This document shows, in pieces, positions 15,115 through 23,429 of a stretch of 38,265 nt of DNA. The DNA lies in assembly GCF_000225525.1 (NCBI RefSeq), contig NZ_AGBF01000054.1:1-38265 (forward strand), given 5' to 3'. A program made the position numbers and the translations under genes. Origin of the DNA: Streptomyces zinciresistens K42. GTDB lineage: Bacteria; Actinomycetota; Actinomycetes; Streptomycetales; Streptomycetaceae. The notes beneath the pieces are model-generated. The model was not told the origin of the DNA and did no database searches. It saw only the letters and a program-made list of their open reading frames with translations. Every line of letters begins with the position of its first letter. Position 1 is the stretch's first letter.

Positions 15115-17343
15115 TCACGCGTGGGAAGAAGGGGTGGACGGTCCGGTGGAGCCGGACGGCGGACTAGGAACTACCGCGGCCCGGGGGCAGTTGAGGCCGG
15201 CGCACGACCTCGCCGCGGATGGCCGGCCTGCGGCTGGCAGGAGGCGCGGGCGCCCGAGAGCTCGAGGACCGCTGGGCGGGCGCGGGCGGGTAGGCCCGGA
15301 ACCGGGCTCCGACCGGGTTGTTCGTGTCGACGATCTGTCCGGTGATGGGCTGTGAGCTGTTCTGCCGTGTGTGCGGCGGTACGCCGGTGCGCTCGGGCGG
15401 GCCGGGGCGGACGGCGTAGCCGCTGCCGGGAACGTAGCCCCGTTGCCGGGCGGCTTCCGCCCGGGCTGCGCGTGCGGCGGCTGCGTCGGCGGGCTGCCCC
15501 GGACCGCCGGGCAGCGGGCGAGGTCCTGGTCCGCGGCCTCGGCCGGGAGGTCCTCCGGGCCCGCCGGGCAGGCCGGGCCGGGTGGCGGCGTGGTCGCCGT
15601 AGGAGCCTCCGGGCAGCCGGGGGAAGCTGGGCGGCTCGGGGTAGGTGCGGGCACGGGTGACGCGGATGGTGCTCTCGCCGGGGTCGCTGCCGACGCCGCC
15701 TGCTGCTCCCCCTCCCCTCCCCCTCCGCCGCGGCCCCAGCGGTCGCGGATGATGCCGCCCATTGATCCGATGCCGCCGAGGATGCTGCCGGCACGTCCTC
15801 CGCCGCGGCGCATCGCCCCGATCAGGCCGCCGCTGCCGCCGCCGGAGCTGTTCGGGCGCAGCGAGCGCAGGCGCCGGGCGGTCGCGAGGCTGCCGAGGGT
15901 GCTCAGCACACCGCGGCCGGCCAGCTGGGCGCCGCCTCCGGAGACGATCCCGTCGAGCTGGCTCTTGAGCTTGAGGGCGGTGCCGGCGGTGGCGATGTTG
16001 AGCAGGGAGACGATGAGCCAGCCGTAGACGTTCAGCAGGCTGATCATCGCCATGTTGAGGATCATGACGCTGCCGAGAAGCATCATCGCGACCATCGACG
16101 TGAGCACGGTCCCGGCCAGCGCCTCGACCCAGGCCACGCCCCACTGCCTCGGCTTGCCGGGGATGCACCACAGGCATGCGAATACGACGCCGCACACCAG
16201 GAGCATCAGCGCACCGAGGAGGCTGGCGAGGGTGGCCGCCGCGAGGATGATTACCAGTGCGCAGAAGATCACGGCGGTGATGACGGCGGCGAGCAGCACG
16301 CCGAGACGGCCGGAGGGGGTGTGGCCCTGGCGCCATTGGACGGCCTCGTGCCCGGCGTTGTCGCTGTTCATGTTCTCCGCGAGGTAGTCCTCGCGCTTGT
16401 CCATGTCGTCGCGGAGCTTGACGACGTCGGGCCCCCACCGCTTGCAGGCCTCGATGGATCCCAGATCCGCGACGCACCACGGGACGGCAACGTAGGTGCG
16501 CCACACGGCGTCGGAGGCCTTGCGGACGGCGTTGTCGCGGTCGTTGTCCGACCAGGTCGGGGTGGGCGTTTTGAACGGCAGCGCGTTGGAGGTGTCGCCG
16601 GCGAGGCCGCCGGAGAGGGTGGTCATGGCGACGTTCGAGCCGGCCTGCCGGGCCTCGTCGACACCCTTGACCCAGGTCTGGGGCGAGGTCAGCAGCGTGG
16701 TGGCGATGGCCGCGGACGCGGCAACCCACACGAGTTGGCCGAGCATGCTGGTGTCGGAGCGCCGGGCCCAGGCGATGAACATGCCCACGGCGAGCGCGGC
16801 CGGCAGGAACATCGTGACCATCGGCTGGGCGGCGGCGCCGATGGCGCGGGAGATGGCCGGCTCGATCTCGGGCAGGGAGACCGCCTTGAAGGTCCACTGC
16901 ATGATGGTGATCGCGGCACGGCCGATCATCGTCAGGATCGCCATGAGGAGCGAGGCGATCTGGTGCATGCTGCCGTCGATCAGGTCGCCGCCGGTGAGGT
17001 CGTCGCTGAGCTGCTTGTCCAGCTGGAAGGTGTTGGCCGGGTAGCTCTCGAAGAGCGTGCCCTGGCCTCCGGGCGGCTTGAGTGGGGACGGCATCAGATC
17101 GCCGATGCCGGCCGGGTGGTACTTGCCGTCGGCGGCGGCCGCGGCCGGCGCGGTCACCATGAAGGTGGTGAGCAGGCCGACGCCCCACAGGAGCAGGGTG
17201 CGCAGCCGCGGCAGCCGCCATGTGTACGTGCGGATCCGGCGGGCCGCGCGGAGTATCAGTCCGTCCCGGCCAGGACCGGTGCGACGGGGTCGGCGGTGTG
17301 CGCGAAGCGGTCGCCAACGTCGCTCGTCTGCTCGATGAGCCAC
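15115..17343 (-). CDS. VirB6/TrbL-like polytopic conjugation protein (apparent frameshift)
   Basis: An N-terminal signal-like segment (LLLWGVGLLTTFMVTAP, about 48-65) precedes several hydrophobic segments (near 135-155, 175-195, 203-225, 345-390, 405-460). This is the make-up of VirB6/TrbL-type channel proteins that form the inner-membrane pore. A Gly/Arg-rich cytoplasmic region follows (RRGGGRAGSILGGIGSMGG). The written frame ends at 15115, but past 15714 its codon use turns poor while the -1 frame becomes typical Streptomyces and ends at 15164. A (GGAGGG)n tract at 15708-15726 with one G missing explains this. The start is uncertain: ATG 17343 overlaps the lipoprotein gene by 88 bp, and a CTG at 17259 would overlap its TGA by 3 bp. 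Confidence 0.75.
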   Translation of the reverse strand: MAHRADERRWRPLRAHRRPRRTGPGRDGLILRAARRIRTYTWRLPRLRTLLLWGVGLLTTFMVTAPAAAAADGKYHPAGIGDLMPSPLKPPGGQGTLFESYPANTFQLDKQLSDDLTGGDLIDGSMHQIASLLMAILTMIGRAAITIMQWTFKAVSLPEIEPAISRAIGAAAQPMVTMFLPAALAVGMFIAWARRSDTSMLGQLVWVAASAAIATTLLTSPQTWVKGVDEARQAGSNVAMTTLSGGLAGDTSNALPFKTPTPTWSDNDRDNAVRKASDAVWRTYVAVPWCVADLGSIEACKRWGPDVVKLRDDMDKREDYLAENMNSDNAGHEAVQWRQGHTPSGRLGVLLAAVITAVIFCALVIILAAATLASLLGALMLLVCGVVFACLWCIPGKPRQWGVAWVEALAGTVLTSMVAMMLLGSVMILNMAMISLLNVYGWLIVSLLNIATAGTALKLKSQLDGIVSGGGAQLAGRGVLSTLGSLATARRLRSLRPNSSGGGSGGLIGAMRRGGGRAGSILGGIGSMGGIIRDRWGRGGGGGEGEQQAASAATPARAPSASPVPAPTPSRPASPGCPEAPTATTPPPGPACPAGPEDLPAEAADQDLARCPAVRGSPPTQPPHAQPGRKPPGNGATFPAAATPSAPARPSAPAYRRTHGRTAHSPSPDRSSTRTTRSEPGSGPTRPRPPSGPRALGRPRLLPAAGRPSAARSCAGLNCPRAAVVPSPPSGSTGPSTPSSHA
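15164..15717 (-). other. Displaced 3' part of the VirB6-like gene (-1 frame)
   Basis: This frame carries the genuine-looking C-terminal tail: GESTIRVTRARTYPEPPSF, a Pro/Gly-rich stretch, then GYVPGSGYAVRPG and QPITGQIVDTNNPVGARF, ending at 15164. In a 21-codon sample (about 15280-15342) 18 third positions are G/C, against 12 in the frame of the upstream part. Joined at 15714-15717, the full protein would be about 725 residues. Confidence 0.7.
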
Positions 17344-17810
17344 TTGTCACCCTCCTTCACAAGGCGTACGGCGTATCGGAATTGGTCCTCGCCGGACCGG
17401 TGCATGGTGGCCAGCGCACCCTTGCCGGCCGGGTGGGTGTCGGACGCCGGGACGTCCTGCACGTTGCTGATCTTGATGTCGAGCGGGGCGCGGGTGGTGT
17501 CGGTGTCCTCGGCGCCGATGGTCTTGCGCTCCTTGACGCAGCCGGCGAGGGTGCCGCCGTCCTCGTCGAAGTTCGGGCGAGAGGCCTTCGTCGACAGCTC
17601 GCACATCGTCTTGGCGTCGGCGGGTTTGACCGCCATCCACGCGTGCATGTAGTCCTGCGCGGCCTTCGACACCAGTTGCTCGGTGCTCGGTCCCTTCTTC
17701 TGCGGCTTGTCGGAGCCGGAGTCGGAGTCGGAGTTGGAGCAGGCGGCCAGGGCGGTCAGGACGGCTGCAGCAAGTGCGGCGGCGGACGCGCGGCGGATAC
17801 GCGGGTTCAT
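17256..17810 (-). CDS. Lipoprotein of the conjugation operon
   Basis: 184 residues with a lipoprotein signal peptide (RRASAAALAAAVLTALAAC; lipobox LAAC, lipidated Cys at residue 24), then a Ser/Asp-rich linker. The mature domain of about 145 residues (STEQLVSKAAQDYMHAWMAV... YAVRLVKEGDKWLIEQTSDVG) ends in a pattern typical of NTF2-like or DUF4878-type domains. It should sit on the outer face of the membrane as an accessory of the secretion channel. ATG 17810 has GAGGAG ahead; the VirB4-like gene ends 31 bp upstream. Confidence 0.78.
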   Translation of the reverse strand: MNPRIRRASAAALAAAVLTALAACSNSDSDSGSDKPQKKGPSTEQLVSKAAQDYMHAWMAVKPADAKTMCELSTKASRPNFDEDGGTLAGCVKERKTIGAEDTDTTRAPLDIKISNVQDVPASDTHPAGKGALATMHRSGEDQFRYAVRLVKEGDKWLIEQTSDVGDRFAHTADPVAPVLAGTD

Positions 17811-17841
17811 GAGCTCTCCTCGATCGGATAGGGGTGATCAC

Positions 17842-20442
17842 TCAACCCTCCGATCCTGCCTTGACGAAGTCGGCGCGGTGATCCGCCCCCTCGTCCTCGG
17901 GCTCCAACTCCCCTTCCTCGCGTCCGCTTTGATCGCGTTCGGCGTCTTCTGCCTGGTGTTTGGGGTTGGTGGACAGGGCCCGCAGGAGTTCGTAACTGGG
18001 CGAGTCCCACTGCATGGTGGCGACCCGGTCGAAGCGGTCCCGCACGATGCAGTGGCCGTGGCGGATGACGCCGTGGGCCGTCTTGCCGACGCCGTGGATC
18101 AGCGCCCGGCTCGCCTCCCCGACGGGCAGGCGCAGCAGTTCGGCGAGCGCGTCCTGCTGCACCCGCGTGCTCTGCTCGAAGCCGAAGACCGTGGTGATGG
18201 CCTCCAGGACGCCGTCCAGGCCGAGCAAGGAGTTGGGGTCCTGGCTGTCGATGGCCAGGCTGGTGTCCAGCGCGCGGCCCATGCGGGCGACGAGGTCGAG
18301 GAAGCGTTTGCCGTCGTCGGTGCCGGTGAGGACGTGGACCTCCGGCACGCTGATCACCTTGGGCAGGTTGCGCAGGTCGGCGCGGGAGGCGGTGTTGAGG
18401 GCGTAGGCGATCAGCCCGCGCATCAGGGCCAGGCTGACGCGCTCGTTCATCGTCATGTCCGCCGGCCGTGTGCCGGCCTGCGGCATCGTCAGGCCGGGGA
18501 CCTGGACGAGCCACAGGCCCGCCTCGGGCCGCAGCGGGCTGGCGCCGTCGCGGGGCCTGCCGAGCACCGGCGCTCCGAGCTGGGTGCGGGCAACCTCGGC
18601 GAGGGCCTGCCCGGCGTCGCGGGCCAGCTCGTTGTCGCTGTCCTTGAGCAGGTCGACCACGCGCCACGAGGCCGGGTCGTGGTGCTCGGCGATCTCGTTG
18701 ACCGCGCGCAGCAGATGCGTCTCGACGCCCTGGTTGCGCATCCGTTCGGGCAGCATGATCAGCATCTGGGAGACGACTTGCAGGGCCGCTTCGCCGCGCT
18801 GGAGCATGCGGAACAGGTCGGCGACGCCCGGGGTGTCGATGCCGCAGGTGACGTGGTGGGAGGGCAGGCCGAGGTATTCGCCGGCGCGGATGAGGCCGAT
18901 CTCGTCGCCCTTGAAGCCGAGCATCAGGGCGTAGGCGCCGCGCATCGCGGCGGTGAGGGTGGCCAGCATCATCGCCGTCGTCTTGCCGCGCCCGGAGCGG
19001 CCCAGGTAGGCGGTGGTCGTGGCGTCACCGCGGGCACTGCCGGCGGTGATGTCGAAGCGGACCACGCCCGGGGTGGTGCCGGTGAGCAGTCCGGCGATGG
19101 GGCCTTCGTCGTCACCGGCTTCGGATCCGCCCCAGAACATGGACGCGGCGAGGGCGTCGGTCTCGCGGATGTGCCCGAGGTCGGCGACCCGCAGCATGTC
19201 GCCGACCTGGCTCTCCAGCCACATCTCGCGCTGTTCGTCGGCGGCGACGATGACGTCGATCGACAGGCCGGCATAGTGCGAGATGACCGCGTCGCACCGG
19301 GCGCGCAGGTCCTCGAGCGACTCGGCGGAGGCCACCAGCAGCCGCGGGTGGTCCTCGAGGAGGGTCATGCTGTCGCGGGACATCCGCTGGCGCAGGGCCT
19401 CCATGACGAGCTCGGTCTCCTCGGTCTCGGCCAGGGTTTCGCCGGCCGAGTTCTCCGCGGCGGAGCGGCGCTGCTCTTTCGCCGACTGCCGCACCTTGTC
19501 GACGGCCTTGATCGCTGCGCCCTTGCGCCAGACGGTGAACCGGACGCTGGCCTCGGGGCAGACCAGGAGCTCGTCGCCGGATTCGTGGGTGTAGCGGATC
19601 TCCGACAGGCAGCGCAGCCACTCCTGCTCGCCGGGGGTGTGAATCGCCTCCGGGAAGGCGGGCATGGCGAGCATCGCCACCCAGGCCGCGGTCTCGCCGC
19701 GGGCGTCGAGGAGCTGGAGGTGGTCGGAGTGGGGGATCGCCCTCGACAGGCTCAGGCGGACCAGGGAGGCGCCGGTGACGACGGGGAGCTTGGGCGGGGC
19801 CGGCTGCGGACGGTAGGACTCGCGGGAGATCGCCCACGCCAGGAGTTCGACCGGCGCGATCCGCGCCCGCCACGGCGTGGCCTCCAGCCGGCGCTCCAGT
19901 CGCCGCACCGCGGCGTCGAGCTGGGCGAGTTCCCCTTCGGCCAGGCCGGTGTGGCGCAGGCCGAGCGCTGAGGAGGTGGCGTCCTTGACGGTCGCGTTCG
20001 TCGCGGTGGCCCGCTCGGCGATCTTGATGCCGAGCAGGAGGTGACGCTGTGGCAGGTCCAGGCCGTCCAGGCGCTGTGCCCACATGTCGGCGAAGGCCTC
20101 CACGTCGCCGGCGGTGAACATCTCGTGCGCTTCGGCCCGGTAGACCTCGCCGTCCAATGGCGACCACAGGACCTTCAGGTGGGCGTCGTATCCGGGCAGC
20201 ACCTTGGCCAGGGCGAGCGCGGCCGCGTCCTGTTCGGCGTCCTGCGCCGGTTCGGGCATCAGGTCAGTGTTGGCGCTGGACAGGACGAACCAGGCCTCTG
20301 CGCCCGTGGCGGTCACCACCAGGCCGTCGGCGACGGCGACCAGTTGGGGCACCGGCATGAACCGTTCGGCGCCGAGTCCGAGGAGCCGGCCGAAGCGGGA
20401 GACGCCCTTCTTCGCCGTCTTCGTCTTCGTCGCGCTGCTCAT
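17842..20442 (-). CDS. VirB4-like conjugation ATPase
   Basis: 866 residues from ATG 20442 (AAGGAG site; the upstream in-frame extension is junk). The N-terminal 450 residues correspond to the VirB4 N-terminal region. A P-loop follows at about residue 480 (YLGRSGRGKTTAMM), then a RecA-like core. The Walker B position is unusual: the strand reads LPKVISVPEVHVL, with Pro-Glu where VirB4 proteins have Asp-Glu. A later QDPNSLLGLDG and a C-terminal acidic tail complete it. VirB4 proteins power assembly of type IV secretion channels at the inner face of the membrane. Its start overlaps the stop of the preceding gene (ATGA), indicating coupled synthesis. Confidence 0.85.
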   Translation of the reverse strand: MSSATKTKTAKKGVSRFGRLLGLGAERFMPVPQLVAVADGLVVTATGAEAWFVLSSANTDLMPEPAQDAEQDAAALALAKVLPGYDAHLKVLWSPLDGEVYRAEAHEMFTAGDVEAFADMWAQRLDGLDLPQRHLLLGIKIAERATATNATVKDATSSALGLRHTGLAEGELAQLDAAVRRLERRLEATPWRARIAPVELLAWAISRESYRPQPAPPKLPVVTGASLVRLSLSRAIPHSDHLQLLDARGETAAWVAMLAMPAFPEAIHTPGEQEWLRCLSEIRYTHESGDELLVCPEASVRFTVWRKGAAIKAVDKVRQSAKEQRRSAAENSAGETLAETEETELVMEALRQRMSRDSMTLLEDHPRLLVASAESLEDLRARCDAVISHYAGLSIDVIVAADEQREMWLESQVGDMLRVADLGHIRETDALAASMFWGGSEAGDDEGPIAGLLTGTTPGVVRFDITAGSARGDATTTAYLGRSGRGKTTAMMLATLTAAMRGAYALMLGFKGDEIGLIRAGEYLGLPSHHVTCGIDTPGVADLFRMLQRGEAALQVVSQMLIMLPERMRNQGVETHLLRAVNEIAEHHDPASWRVVDLLKDSDNELARDAGQALAEVARTQLGAPVLGRPRDGASPLRPEAGLWLVQVPGLTMPQAGTRPADMTMNERVSLALMRGLIAYALNTASRADLRNLPKVISVPEVHVLTGTDDGKRFLDLVARMGRALDTSLAIDSQDPNSLLGLDGVLEAITTVFGFEQSTRVQQDALAELLRLPVGEASRALIHGVGKTAHGVIRHGHCIVRDRFDRVATMQWDSPSYELLRALSTNPKHQAEDAERDQSGREEGELEPEDEGADHRADFVKAGSEG

Positions 20443-21263
20443 CGGAACTCCTTGGGTACGGTGCCGCGCGCCCAGGCGCGTGCCTCGGACTCGGAAAGGT
20501 GCAGGGCCTGCATGCGGGTGGCGGTGCCGTCCTGGACGGCGTGCATCCGGCCGGGGATGACGGAGTACGGGGGTACTGGCCACACCTCGGGGGCCACCCG
20601 GGCCCACAGGGTCTGTCCGCCGTAGGCCAGGACGCGGGTGGCGAACACGTCGCCGACCTGGGTGCCGAGGTAGGGAGGGATGCCGCGGGTGCTGCCGGCG
20701 GCGATCTGGATGCCGTTGTGCTGGCCGGCGGCCAGCAGCATTCCCAGCGCCTCGACGCCGGGTGCCTCTTCGAGCTGGCTGTCGGGGTGGGTCAGCATCC
20801 AGTGCTGGCGTAGCCCAACCAGGAGGCGCTCGGCGTGTTCGATGACGATGAAGCGGCGCCGGTGCCAGGCGTCGGGGTCGGCGGCGTACTCGTGGCGCAG
20901 CCGGTCGAGCATCTCGATGAGGAAGGTGTGGATGGCGTCGATCCGGCTGTAGACGACCGTGTTGTCCAGCGAGGCCGCCCAGGTGTGGGAGGAGCGGCGG
21001 GCATCCAGGTCGACGATGTCGACGTGCGCTCCGCGGTGCAGAGCCTGCGCGGCGATGGAGCGGAGCACGGTGGTCGTGCCCCCTCCCCCGCCGGTGGCGA
21101 CCAGCACGTTGGACGGCGCGTCGGGCAGGTAGACCGGTCGGTCGCCGTCGGCCAGGCCGAGCAGGATGCGGTCGCTGCTGCGCAGGGCGCGCACGGTGTG
21201 CGGGTCGGTGAGGCGGACCATGTCGCGCATCGCCTCAATCGGCATGCGGGTCTGGGCGGTCAT
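20439..21263 (-). CDS. Decayed paralogue of the FtsK/TcpA-type coupling ATPase (pseudo-ATPase)
   Basis: 274 residues from ATG 21263. It aligns in order with the core of the coupling protein at 23430-25379. NVLVATGGGGGTTTVLRS matches HVLVSAGTGGGKSVILRT, HRGAHVDIVDLD matches HHGAHGYILDFK, and LSESEARAWA near the end matches MSDAEARAWA. The P-loop Lys and Ser/Thr are gone (GGGGGTTT for GTGGGKSV), and the Walker B strand is FIVIEHAE, without the Asp. So it should not hydrolyse ATP. Kept in frame, coupled to both neighbours (ATGA overlaps at 20439-20442 and 21260-21263), it is more likely a structural or regulatory partner in a mixed ring than a pseudogene. Confidence 0.75.
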   Translation of the reverse strand: MTAQTRMPIEAMRDMVRLTDPHTVRALRSSDRILLGLADGDRPVYLPDAPSNVLVATGGGGGTTTVLRSIAAQALHRGAHVDIVDLDARRSSHTWAASLDNTVVYSRIDAIHTFLIEMLDRLRHEYAADPDAWHRRRFIVIEHAERLLVGLRQHWMLTHPDSQLEEAPGVEALGMLLAAGQHNGIQIAAGSTRGIPPYLGTQVGDVFATRVLAYGGQTLWARVAPEVWPVPPYSVIPGRMHAVQDGTATRMQALHLSESEARAWARGTVPKEFR

Positions 21264-21835
21264 GGTGAGTTCTCCAGAGGGGCGGCCGTGCGGTGCTTGC
21301 GGCGCAGGCGTCGGCGGGAGCGGGCCACGGCGTCCGGTCCGTACAGCCGCACCCGGGGCCGGATGAGCACCGGCTTGCCGACGGTGTGGGCCGGGTCCGG
21401 GCCGCGGGCGGCGAACAGCGCGCCGAACAGGGGCATGTGGACCAGGTGCGGCAGGCGCTCGCCGATCCGGCGCGTCCGCAGCCGCATTCCGAGCCGACGC
21501 ACGGGGATGCGGCCGCGGCCGACGACCGGATGGACGCCGCGCACCAGGTACTGAAGGTGCACGCTCCACACGAGGAGGTTGGTGCGCCGCCAGTAGACGA
21601 CGGAGCGTTTGGCGCCGGCGTAGGTCAGGCCGAGCGGCGGCAGCAGGAAGAACGGCACGGCCGGCTGCGGAGGGAAGCCGAACAGGCTGAGCCAGAGGGT
21701 CCACCAGGTGCCGAAGCACACGAGCCCGTAGCGCAGCGTGGTGCGGGGGATGCCCTCGCCGAGGTCGACGCCGAGCAGTTCGTGCTGCCGGGTCTCCAGG
21801 TCCCAGTGGCGGCTGAAGGTGCGGGATTCTCGCAT
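21260..21835 (-). CDS. TcpE/VirB3-like membrane protein
   Basis: 191 residues. Two hydrophobic segments close together (about 36-53, LVCFGTWWTLWLSLFG, and 58-74, PAVPFFLLPPLGLTYAG) are followed by a long, very basic cytoplasmic tail (RRLGMRLRTRRIGERL, RSRRRLRRKHR). Two spans near the N-terminus plus a position directly before the ATPase genes is the pattern of VirB3/PrgI/TcpE proteins, which recruit VirB4 to the membrane. The stop overlaps the next gene's ATG. Assignment rests on layout and context. Confidence 0.65.
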   Translation of the reverse strand: MRESRTFSRHWDLETRQHELLGVDLGEGIPRTTLRYGLVCFGTWWTLWLSLFGFPPQPAVPFFLLPPLGLTYAGAKRSVVYWRRTNLLVWSVHLQYLVRGVHPVVGRGRIPVRRLGMRLRTRRIGERLPHLVHMPLFGALFAARGPDPAHTVGKPVLIRPRVRLYGPDAVARSRRRLRRKHRTAAPLENSP

Positions 21836-21850
21836 CGTCGATCCCGCCGC

Positions 21851-22078
21851 TCACACCGGGAAGATGGAGACGATCTTCGTCCCCAGCACGCTGAGGATGT
21901 CGATGGCCTGGTCGGTCTTGATGATGCAGAACGCCGCGACCGCGGCGCCGGCGAGGCAGGTTCCGAACTTGCCCCACTGGCTCCTGGTGAAATACAGGAA
22001 GACCTGCACAACAAGTACGGCGCCGAACAGCGACGAGACGATGGTGATGATGTACGAGGTCAGCGGGTTGGTGCCCAT
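21851..22078 (-). CDS. Small two-span membrane protein, TcpD/VirB2-like candidate
   Basis: 75 residues with two hydrophobic segments (about 8-29, SYIITIVSSLFGAVLVVQVF, and 41-57, CLAGAAVAAFCIIK) joined by a polar loop (YFTRSQWGKFG). Size, topology and position second in the secretion operon fit the TcpD or VirB2-like small subunits of Gram-positive transfer systems. No signal-peptidase site is obvious. ATG 22078 has AAGGAGAG upstream. Confidence 0.65.
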   Translation of the reverse strand: MGTNPLTSYIITIVSSLFGAVLVVQVFLYFTRSQWGKFGTCLAGAAVAAFCIIKTDQAIDILSVLGTKIVSIFPV

Positions 22079-22148
22079 GACTCTCCTTGGCGTGCGGGTA
22101 TGAGTGGGGGTTCGTAGGGGCGCGGCGCGGCCGGAGGTGAGGGCGTGA

Positions 22149-23213
22149 TCACTGCGACGTCACCTGCCAGACCTGCCAGCGGGACGCCCCGTCGGCGCTG
22201 ACCTGTGTGAGGGTCACGCGGTAGGTCTGCTGCAGTTCGGCGCCGGCCAGCTCCCAGCGGACGGTGGCAAGTCCGGTGCGCCGTGAGCCGGAGCCGGTCT
22301 CGACAGCCCAGGTGTCCAGGGAGTGCCACGTGAGGCCGCCGCCGAGCGGCGCGATCCTGGCTCCGGGGGCTGCCGACTGGTCGGCGGTGCCGTCGACCCA
22401 GGCCTCGAAGAAGTTCGCGACGGTCGTGCGGGTGCGCTCGGACAGCTCGATGTCGGTGTCGGGTGCGCCCGGTTCCTTCCAGGTGACCGGTTGTGCGAGG
22501 CCGACCAGGGCGGGCTGTCCTGTGACGATGACGCGTCCGCTCGTCTCGGCGACGGGAACCTCCAGGCCGACCCACGAGGAGACCGTCTTGGCTTTGGAGC
22601 CGGTGCCCTGGGTGTTGGACACCCGCACGTCGACCGAGACCCGGGCCTGGTGCGCGCTGGTCTGGGTGACTGCGCCAGGGATGGTCTGCGCGACGAGTTG
22701 GAGGCCCTGGCCGTCCCAGCCGGCCTTCGTGTCCGCGCCCTTGGGCAGGTCCCGGGCGAGCTCCGTCGCCCGGGAGTCGGGGTCGTCCTTGGACCATGTC
22801 AGGTAGGAGCGGGCGAACCTGGCGGCTACCTGCTGGGCGGCGGCCTCGGGCACGTCGTCCTTGGCGGCCTCGGCCTGGGGGTTGGTCTTGGGCGCGGTCG
22901 TCGGCTGCTGCGGCGGGGCGATGACGCTGCGCACGCCGATGAAGGCGAACAGGCCGATCACGGCCCACACTGCGATCCGTCCGGTGCGGCGGGCGACGAC
23001 GCTCCCCGACCCTTCGTCCTCCTCCGTCCATGCCGAGGTGTCCGGTCGTCGCGCCGGCACGTCTGTCCGTACGGCCGGGGCGTCTTCGGGGGCGCCGGCT
23101 TCCGGCTGTTCACCGGCCTTCCGTCGGGTGCGGCTGGCGAGGGCGTCGGCGAATTCTTCACCCCCCGCCTTGTCCTTTTGGGGAAGGCGGAACACCTTCC
23201 GCAGCAACTTCAT
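22149..23213 (-). CDS. TcpC-family conjugation protein (VirB8-like)
   Basis: 354 residues. A charged cytoplasmic N-terminus of about 78 residues precedes one membrane span (80-98, IAVWAVIGLFAFIGVRSVI), a Pro/Thr/Gln linker and a large outer region with two successive NTF2-like-sized modules (about 120-230 and 240-354). This is the layout of TcpC from pCW3 and Tn916 Orf13, which scaffold the channel. The last residues (WQVWQVTS) are typical of the family. It is the first gene of the secretion operon, with the promoter-like motif at 23310-23342 about 100 bp upstream. ATG 23213 is preceded by GAGGAG. Confidence 0.8.
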   Translation of the reverse strand: MKLLRKVFRLPQKDKAGGEEFADALASRTRRKAGEQPEAGAPEDAPAVRTDVPARRPDTSAWTEEDEGSGSVVARRTGRIAVWAVIGLFAFIGVRSVIAPPQQPTTAPKTNPQAEAAKDDVPEAAAQQVAARFARSYLTWSKDDPDSRATELARDLPKGADTKAGWDGQGLQLVAQTIPGAVTQTSAHQARVSVDVRVSNTQGTGSKAKTVSSWVGLEVPVAETSGRVIVTGQPALVGLAQPVTWKEPGAPDTDIELSERTRTTVANFFEAWVDGTADQSAAPGARIAPLGGGLTWHSLDTWAVETGSGSRRTGLATVRWELAGAELQQTYRVTLTQVSADGASRWQVWQVTSQ

Positions 23214-23309
23214 GGGAACTCCTCGGCCGTATCGCGTCCGGTCGTTGTGCGCGCGCAGGCGCAGTGACTGATCGGCTTCCGCGCGAGATACGGGAAGCGC
23301 ACACCCAAG

Positions 23310-23342
23310 AAGCTATGTCGACTGCCCTGTGGATAGATTTCG
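23310..23342 (-). promoter_or_regulatory. Shared promoter-like motif, copy 4 (ahead of the secretion operon)
   Basis: Plus-strand CCTGTGGATAGATTTCG at 23326-23342. The hexamer TAGCTT (23315-23310, minus) lies at 10 nt and fits TANNNT. It starts 39 bp beyond a strong terminator (23381-23410) of the preceding gene, as expected for a new promoter. Confidence 0.62.
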
Positions 23343-23380
23343 CAGCCGCACGACTGTCGGTCGGCACGGCGGCGACAACG

Positions 23381-23410
23381 AAAAAGGCCCGCACGAAGTG
23401 CGGGCCCTTT
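23381..23410 (-). terminator. Rho-independent terminator of the coupling-ATPase gene
   Basis: Stem GGCCCGCAC / GTGCGGGCC with a 3-nt loop. On the minus strand the hairpin is followed by a run of five T (plus strand AAAAA at 23381-23385). It lies 20 bp past the stop at 23430. Confidence 0.88.
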
Positions 23411-23429
23411 GGGGTTGGACAGGGAGAGG

